Part shown: positions 51,792-56,816 of the stretch, piece by piece
Layout: each line of letters begins with the position of its first letter
How positions within the stretch are numbered: the stretch's first letter is position 1
Origin: Lachnospiraceae bacterium
GTDB taxonomy: Bacteria; Bacillota; Clostridia; Lachnospirales; Lachnospiraceae
Assembly (NCBI GenBank): GCA_017618195.1
Contig: JAFZUW010000039.1
Coordinates: forward strand, 1-56,816
Length of the DNA: 56,816 nt
Reading direction: 5' to 3'
Notes under the pieces: generated by a model
Told to the model about the DNA's origin: nothing
The model's database searches: none
The model's input: only the letters and a program-made list of their open reading frames with translations
Program-made: the position numbers and the translations under genes

Positions 51792-53681
51792 TTACGCCAC
51801 ATAATACTGCGCCTGCGCTCGGAACATCTCGGCGTAGATGCCGCCTTCGATGCCGACCAGCTCGTCGTGCGTGCCGTACTCTTTAATGGTGCCTTCGCTG
51901 AAGACGGCAATCCGGTCGCAGAATTTACAGCTGCTTAAGCGGTGCGAGATGTAAATTGCAGACTTATGTCCGACAAGCGTATCGAACTTCCGGTAGATTT
52001 CATACTCCGCCATCGGGTCAAGCGCGGCCGTAGGCTCGTCGAGAATAACGATCGGGGCGTTCCGGTACAGCGCGCGGCTGATCGCGGTCTTCTGCCGCTG
52101 GCCGCCCGACAGTTCGGTTCCCTTTTCATCAAAACTCTTGTAAAGCGTTGTCTCGATTCCGTTCGGAAGCTTCTCCGCATCCTCCTTAAGCCCGGACAGT
52201 TCGAGCGTCTCCATCACCTTTGCCTTCCGCTTCTCCGCGTCATCCGGCTCGTAATCGCTGTCTCCCATCTCGATATTCTCCTGTAAGGAAAATGCGAAGA
52301 TGCTGAAGTCCTGGAACACAACCGAGAACAGTTTCCGGTACTCTTCCTCCGAGTACTCGCGGATGTCGATGCCGTCCACATAGATGGCTCCTTCGGTTAC
52401 GTCATAAAGTCTGCACAGAAGCTTGATAAACGTCGTCTTTCCGGCACCGTTCAGTCCGACTACGGAAAGATGCTCGTTCGGCTTGATCATAATGTTCACA
52501 TGACGGAGCGTATACTCTTCCGCACGCGGATACTTGAAACTCACGTCACGGAACTCTATCGTATGCTCCCCCGCGGTAACCGGCTTATCGCCCTTCACGG
52601 CCGTATCCGGATAATCGAGGAATTCGAGGAAACGGTACGCGTAGTTACATTTTTCGGAAACCTCCTGGATGTTGCTGCCGATTCCCATAAGGCTCTGGTA
52701 AAGGCTTGACGCGGCCGAAACCGAAAGCGTGAATTCGCCGACCGTAATCTTCTTACGAAGTACGCGGAGCCCCATGTAGAAGTAGCTGACGCCGTCACGG
52801 AGCGCGTTGACGATATCGCTTCCGACGGTATTCTTAAGCTGCCTTCTCGCCTGTTCGCCCCACAGATTCACCTGCTGCATGCCGAGCCAACTCCCCTTAT
52901 TGCACATCATCTCGGAGCTGTCGTAAAGGCGGATGTCCTTGCCGTAACAGAACTCGGCAAGCTCATACAGAACATAGCTGAATATCCGGTTCGACTTCGC
53001 GAGTTTCAGGAAGAACTCGGTGTTGATAAGCTGGTTGCGGTACTTGAAATAGCATACCGTTGCCATTAAGACGATCTGGATCGGCAGGAGCAGCGGGCAG
53101 TAAACCGCGATCACCGTTACCGAAACCGCCATCAGTAAAATGTTGTAGATCACATAGTAAAGCCGGTCGAGAATCGATACCACGCCGCCGCTGTACCAGC
53201 TGATTCCCTCCTTCGCTTCATTCTGCTTATCAAGCACCTTCGGGTCCTCGGTGTAAGCGAAATCCATACCCATCGACTTCGCCGAAAGCATCTCCGAAAG
53301 CCTTGCGTTAAACATTTCGGAATACACGTGCCGCGTCGAGTCGGAAATGTTGATGAGGACCGACGACAGCAGTTCCGCGGTAACCGTTATTCCCGCGTAA
53401 ATGACGATGTTTCGGATATGCGCATTCGCGTCGGCGCCGCCGATCACCGCCATCAGTTCGTCCACGAGGAGCTTCGGAAGAAGAAGTACCTTCAGCTGTC
53501 CGAGGACGTCTCCGACGAACCGGATCAGGTAGAAAAGGTACAGTGCCTTCTTCTCCTTCCAGGCAAATGCGATCATGTATTTCAGTGTCTTCTTCGTCAC
53601 GCCTTTCGCGGTCGCGCTCTGCTCACTGCCGAGCGCCTGCTCCAGTTCGCTTTCCTTACGCTTCTTTTCTTTCTTCGCCAT
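51792..53681 (-). CDS. ABC exporter subunit B (fused membrane and ATPase domains)
   Basis: A 629-aa half-transporter: membrane domain (about 45-345) with a Lys/Glu-rich cytoplasmic start, and an ATPase domain (about 375-625). Walker A is GLNGAGKTT, the signature LSGGQRQKTAISRAL, Walker B IVILDEPTAALDP and the switch His ISHRLSS. It probably forms a heterodimer with the product of the preceding gene, which it overlaps by 26 bp. AAGGAGG lies 8 nt before the ATG at 53681. The substrate is unknown. Both subunits end with the same AEMFR-QAQYYV tail, showing a duplication origin. Confidence 0.9.
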   Translation of the reverse strand: MAKKEKKRKESELEQALGSEQSATAKGVTKKTLKYMIAFAWKEKKALYLFYLIRFVGDVLGQLKVLLLPKLLVDELMAVIGGADANAHIRNIVIYAGITVTAELLSSVLINISDSTRHVYSEMFNARLSEMLSAKSMGMDFAYTEDPKVLDKQNEAKEGISWYSGGVVSILDRLYYVIYNILLMAVSVTVIAVYCPLLLPIQIVLMATVCYFKYRNQLINTEFFLKLAKSNRIFSYVLYELAEFCYGKDIRLYDSSEMMCNKGSWLGMQQVNLWGEQARRQLKNTVGSDIVNALRDGVSYFYMGLRVLRKKITVGEFTLSVSAASSLYQSLMGIGSNIQEVSEKCNYAYRFLEFLDYPDTAVKGDKPVTAGEHTIEFRDVSFKYPRAEEYTLRHVNIMIKPNEHLSVVGLNGAGKTTFIKLLCRLYDVTEGAIYVDGIDIREYSEEEYRKLFSVVFQDFSIFAFSLQENIEMGDSDYEPDDAEKRKAKVMETLELSGLKEDAEKLPNGIETTLYKSFDEKGTELSGGQRQKTAISRALYRNAPIVILDEPTAALDPMAEYEIYRKFDTLVGHKSAIYISHRLSSCKFCDRIAVFSEGTIKEYGTHDELVGIEGGIYAEMFRAQAQYYVA

Positions 53682-55521
53682 CTTCTTCCCCTCCTTCCAC
53701 ATAATACTGTGCCTGCACGCGGAACATCTCGGCGTATGCGCCGCCGGCCTGCAGCAGGCTTTCGTGTGTCCCGTACTCGACCATCTCGCCGTCTCGGAAC
53801 ATCGCAACCGCATCGCAGAAACCTGTCGAACTCAGACGGTGGCTGATATATACGGCAGTCTTTCCGCCGATCAGGTTATCGAAATTCTGATAAAGTCTTG
53901 CTTCCGCAAGCGCGTCGAGTGCCGCGGTCGGCTCGTCGAGAACCACAACCGGCGCGTTCTTATAAAGCGCTCTTGCGAGTGCAAGTTTCTGCTTTTCACC
54001 GCCCGAAAGGTCGATACCGTCGTCGAAGATGATCTTCAGAAGTTCGGTGTCGATGCCCTTCGGAAGGCTGTCAAGCTTCTCCGAAAGCCCGGCGTCGCGA
54101 AGGCTCTTCTCCGCTTTCGCGCGGTCCGTTTCCTCTTTCGTGTCCATCGACACATTTTCCGCGAACGGATACGCGAAGATGTTCACGTCCTGGAATACCG
54201 GAGAGAAGATCTTATAGTACTCGCTCCGCTTGTAGGTGCGGATGTCGACGCCGTTCAGGAGGATGCGGCCCTCGGTCGGTTCGTAAAGCCTCAGAAGCAG
54301 CTTGATGAAAGTTGACTTCCCGGCACCGTTCAGCCCGACCACTGCGAGCCGCTCTCCTGCCTTTAGCGTCACATTGAGGTTCTTAAGCGCATACTGTTCC
54401 GCCTTCGGATATCGGAAGCTCACGTTTTCAAATGTAAATTCGTAACTATCGTAGGAAGGAACCTTTTCAAGTCCCTCCTCCGCGCCGTCATCGATCTCGA
54501 GGAAGCTTCTCCAGTCGTCCACTTCACGGCTTTTCGCGAGCATCGCGACCATGCAGTCGAAAAGGGAGATAATCTGCGAGAAGAACGTCGCCGCCGAGCC
54601 GAGATACAGCGTAAAGTTACCGATCGTCATGCCCTTTTTGATGACCGCGTACACAAGCCACGCGTATAGCGCACACTGGCTTAAAAACCACAGCACGTTG
54701 CCGGCCTGTCCGGTATACCACCAGATGATCTGGTTCCTGCGCTCGGCGTCGATACGGGTCTGGTTGAGTTCCCGCATCTTCTTTACCAGCCGGTCTTTCA
54801 GACCGAATGCGCGGATGTCCTTCGCGGTCTTGAAGTCGGTCGTCGCATTTTCCATGTAATAGCGCTTCCGCCACCAGGTCGCGAGCGGATCCCAGATTTT
54901 CTTCTTCGTATAGCTGTTCGTGCGGTTTTTGATGAAGAAGTTGGCGAGCGCGAGCACGATCATCCCGAGCATGATCCAGACGTTCATCGTTCCCATGATC
55001 GCTAGACCGAAGCCGACAACCAGAAGCGTTGTCACGAAATACTCGATCTGGTGCATCATGCCTTCGACACCGTCACTGTTGTTGCCGACCGCGTTGCCGG
55101 CCTTCTGGTAACAGTCCATGACGTCGGTATCCTCGAGGTACTCGAATTTCATCGTCATGACCTTGTAGTTCTTCTCGACCATCATCTTAAGCCGCGCCGC
55201 GATGTAGCGCCACCAGAGCTGGCTGTCGGTATAGGACTTAAGTATCGTCGACGCGCACTGTGTGCAGAAGACAAATACCATCATCTTAATAAGGTCTTCA
55301 ACCGGCGCCTCTCTCGTCACCATATCGAGCACGAATTTCGCGATGAAATTCCACAGGTACCGCATCGCCATCGTTGACACTGCGGCAAGCAGAATCAGCC
55401 ACGGCAGGCGCTTCTCCATGCGCGCCATGTTCGTGAATATGTATTTCACGTTGGACCAAAGCCCATGCTCCCTGTGATAGCGGTTCTTCGGTTCTTCATT
55501 CTCTTTCTTACGTTTCTTCAT
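53656..55521 (-). CDS. ABC exporter subunit A (fused membrane and ATPase domains)
   Basis: A 621-aa half-transporter related to the next gene's product. After a charged N-terminal segment, the membrane domain (about 35-340) has helices such as LPWLILLAAVSTMAMRYLWN and VVGFGLAIMGTMNVWIMLGM. The ATPase domain (about 365-605) has GLNGAGKST, LSGGEKQKLALARAL, VVVLDEPTAALD and ISHRLSS. Both ATP sites look competent. It starts 21 nt after the XRE regulator stop, so regulator and exporter form one operon. Peptide, antibiotic or lipid export are all possible. Confidence 0.9.
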   Translation of the reverse strand: MKKRKKENEEPKNRYHREHGLWSNVKYIFTNMARMEKRLPWLILLAAVSTMAMRYLWNFIAKFVLDMVTREAPVEDLIKMMVFVFCTQCASTILKSYTDSQLWWRYIAARLKMMVEKNYKVMTMKFEYLEDTDVMDCYQKAGNAVGNNSDGVEGMMHQIEYFVTTLLVVGFGLAIMGTMNVWIMLGMIVLALANFFIKNRTNSYTKKKIWDPLATWWRKRYYMENATTDFKTAKDIRAFGLKDRLVKKMRELNQTRIDAERRNQIIWWYTGQAGNVLWFLSQCALYAWLVYAVIKKGMTIGNFTLYLGSAATFFSQIISLFDCMVAMLAKSREVDDWRSFLEIDDGAEEGLEKVPSYDSYEFTFENVSFRYPKAEQYALKNLNVTLKAGERLAVVGLNGAGKSTFIKLLLRLYEPTEGRILLNGVDIRTYKRSEYYKIFSPVFQDVNIFAYPFAENVSMDTKEETDRAKAEKSLRDAGLSEKLDSLPKGIDTELLKIIFDDGIDLSGGEKQKLALARALYKNAPVVVLDEPTAALDALAEARLYQNFDNLIGGKTAVYISHRLSSTGFCDAVAMFRDGEMVEYGTHESLLQAGGAYAEMFRVQAQYYVEGGEEDGEERKEA

Positions 55522-55542
55522 AATTTCTCCCTGTCTTTCGCC

Positions 55543-56433
55543 TTAATCCGGCAAGTGCTTGATCCAGCTTTCCTCCCGGTTATTGATATGCATGCTGTAC
55601 GAATCGGCCGCGTTGCAGTATGTGTCAAGCAGCGCGACAACGCCCAGCAGAAGGCCGCTCAGTGTCTTGTTGATTCCGTATACGGTCTCTTCCTTTCCCG
55701 AGCCCTTCATAATGCTGATGCGGTACAGCGGATGATTGCACACCCCGATTTCCGAAGTCAGTTTGTTAAGCGTCTCCGCAGCCTTTTCCTTCGAAATGCC
55801 GGTCTCCTTCGAAACCGTCTCCGCTCCGGCAAATTCATGATTGTTGAGCGTATACATGTAAAGCAGGACGCGTACGCTTTCGGGATCCGAAAGGAGCTTG
55901 ATCATCGGTACGATCTTGCCCGCTCCCTCAAACCACTTGAGAAAGCCCTCTTCGCAGTCCGGCTGCTTTAAGAAAAGATACCACTCATGGTTCTGATTCA
56001 TCCGCATGAAACTGTAACCGAACGAATTTAAGATCGCGCTGTCAAGTTCCCCGCTTTTCTCCGCCACACACGGACGGTCGAAATAATCAGGATTCTCCGA
56101 CCAGCCGGCAATCTGAAATGCCCAAAGAATCCGGTGAAGCTTTTCCATAAACTTCTTCGTAGCTTCCTTATGGTCTTTCTCCTCCTTCCAGACTGCATTT
56201 AACCCCCGCACAACCTGCTGCTCCAGACTTGCCTTCTTCTCTTCTCTTCCATACAGATAATCAATGGACACGCCGAACTGGTCGGCAATCTTCGGGATCA
56301 GGTCCCCTTCCGGGAAGCTCCCGTTCTCCCATTTGGACACCGCCTGTGCGCTGACGCCGAACTTCGACGCGAGCTGCTCCTGGGTAAGTCCCGCTTCTTT
56401 TCTGAGTGTTTGTAACGTAACGGCAAATGACAT
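55543..56433 (-). CDS. XRE-family helix-turn-helix regulator
   Basis: A 296-aa regulator with an N-terminal Cro/C1-type domain (1-62: LRKEAGLTQEQLASKFGVSA, AVSKWENGSFPEGDLIPKIA) and a long C-terminal part. That part contains a second winged-helix-like segment (about 195-255, ETVSKETGISKEKAAETLNK), suggesting an ArsR-like or dimerisation fold. It is the first gene of the exporter operon, so exporter control, perhaps by sensing the exported compound, is likely but inferred. AAAGGAG precedes the ATG. Confidence 0.88.
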   Translation of the reverse strand: MSFAVTLQTLRKEAGLTQEQLASKFGVSAQAVSKWENGSFPEGDLIPKIADQFGVSIDYLYGREEKKASLEQQVVRGLNAVWKEEKDHKEATKKFMEKLHRILWAFQIAGWSENPDYFDRPCVAEKSGELDSAILNSFGYSFMRMNQNHEWYLFLKQPDCEEGFLKWFEGAGKIVPMIKLLSDPESVRVLLYMYTLNNHEFAGAETVSKETGISKEKAAETLNKLTSEIGVCNHPLYRISIMKGSGKEETVYGINKTLSGLLLGVVALLDTYCNAADSYSMHINNREESWIKHLPD

Positions 56434-56541
56434 ATTCTTCTCTCCTTTCCGATGATATCCGGATCGGATGAATGCTCATCCGAATGTTAACTTTTACTTG
56501 ATTCTTCTCTCCCGAAAACATCTCTCGGTTGATTTGACTGT

Positions 56542-56570
56542 ATCATATCACAATCGCTGGTTGTTCACAA
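56542..56570 (-). promoter_or_regulatory. Promoter of the XRE-exporter operon
   Basis: On the minus strand TTGTGA (56570-56565), 17-nt spacer, TATGAT (56547-56542), about 109 nt upstream of the regulator start. Confidence 0.7.
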
Positions 56571-56653
56571 TGCATAATTCAAATATAAGTTAAATTTAAA
56601 GGATAGAAAATGCCATTTTCCCACCAAAGGTTGAATTCGGACTAAAAAACCGC

Positions 56654-56734
56654 CGTATGACCGGTAAGTCATACGCGTAATGTGTATTTTGAAATTCCAT
56701 GTTTTTTCTCAACTCATCATTGAAAATGGAATTT
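56654..56734. repeat. Two inverted repeats near the right edge
   Basis: CGTATGAC-CGGTAA-GTCATACG (56654-56675) is followed on the minus strand by GCGGTTTTTT and may be a weak terminator. AAATTCCAT (56692-56700) and ATGGAATTT (56726-56734) form a 9-bp inverted repeat with a 25-nt gap. Confidence 0.5.
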
Positions 56735-56802
56735 AGTCTTGCACAGAGTTGTTATACCGTTTACTCTGTTTTATGGTTATCTGTCTGTCGGAAAGGATGA
56801 CC

Positions 56803-56816
56803 ATGGAGCATAAAAA
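56803..56816 (+). CDS. Possible start of a plus-strand gene (MEHK...), cut by window edge
   Basis: ATG GAG CAT AAA follows GGAAAGGATGACC, a plausible ribosome site, at the very end of the window. Only four codons are visible, so no function can be named. Weak promoter-like matches lie within 56740-56790. Confidence 0.35.

Overview
The window reads as a chromosomal segment of an anaerobic, fibre-degrading Clostridia member, most likely Lachnospiraceae. The assignment is inferred from a bifurcating-type [FeFe] hydrogenase operon, lipoproteins with Thr-Pro linkers, AggAGG-type ribosome sites with frequent GTG/TTG starts, GH130/GH127/GH8/GH30 enzymes, AzlCD, AsnA, a FeoA-FeoB fusion and a LemA/DUF3137 pair. 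Coding density is high. No rRNA, tRNA, insertion sequence, prophage or CRISPR array was seen.

Layout. 1-4118 (minus): hydrogenase operon hydC-hydB-hydA, with hydA cut by the left edge. 4491-4994 (minus): CarD-like regulator. 5270-7846 (plus): three overlapping genes for a nucleosidase-like protein, a spore-photoproduct-lyase-like radical SAM protein and a short-chain dehydrogenase. 8079-12546 (minus): LemA, DUF3137, peptidase T and an unknown membrane protein. 12720-14800: GH130 phosphorylase divergent from an AraC regulator. 14807-22026 (minus): glgB, a cytosolic SGNH esterase, mgtE, a diguanylate cyclase and an FKBP/trigger-factor-like lipoprotein. 22225-23703 (plus): secreted GH30. 23758-31117 (minus): trpS, an HD-GYP protein, DUF1846, asnA, azlC, azlD and a secreted SGNH esterase. 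31322-34201 (minus): CE2-type esterase, deoC, deoD. 34386-39785 (minus): GH127, then carB behind a leader-peptide attenuator. 40076-44649 (plus): FtsX-type permease, its ATPase and an AraC regulator. 44571-51172 (minus): trmO, feoAB, a small membrane protein, an iron alcohol dehydrogenase and GH8. 51173-51791: non-coding DNA with a periodic hairpin array. 51792-56433 (minus): an XRE regulator and a two-subunit ABC exporter. A plus-strand start codon may begin another gene at the right edge.

How it fits together. The carbohydrate genes suggest plant-fibre use: GH30 and two esterases act outside the cell on acetylated xylan-type chains, while GH8, GH127, GH130 and a cytosolic esterase finish imported oligosaccharides. 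GlgB stores surplus carbon. The hydrogenase and the iron alcohol dehydrogenase dispose of fermentation electrons. FeoAB supplies iron for the iron-sulfur enzymes. DeoC/DeoD salvage deoxynucleosides. GGDEF and HD-GYP membrane proteins point to cyclic-di-GMP signalling.

The least explained items are: (1) five hairpins phased every 83-85 bp at 51348-51716; (2) a 26-codon leader peptide whose stop codon lies inside a terminator stem upstream of carB, an arrangement like E. coli pyrBI; (3) the radical SAM/nucleosidase/dehydrogenase trio, in which the usual hydrogen-donor cysteine of spore photoproduct lyase appears to be missing; (4) a 44-bp tandem duplication in the trpS promoter region.
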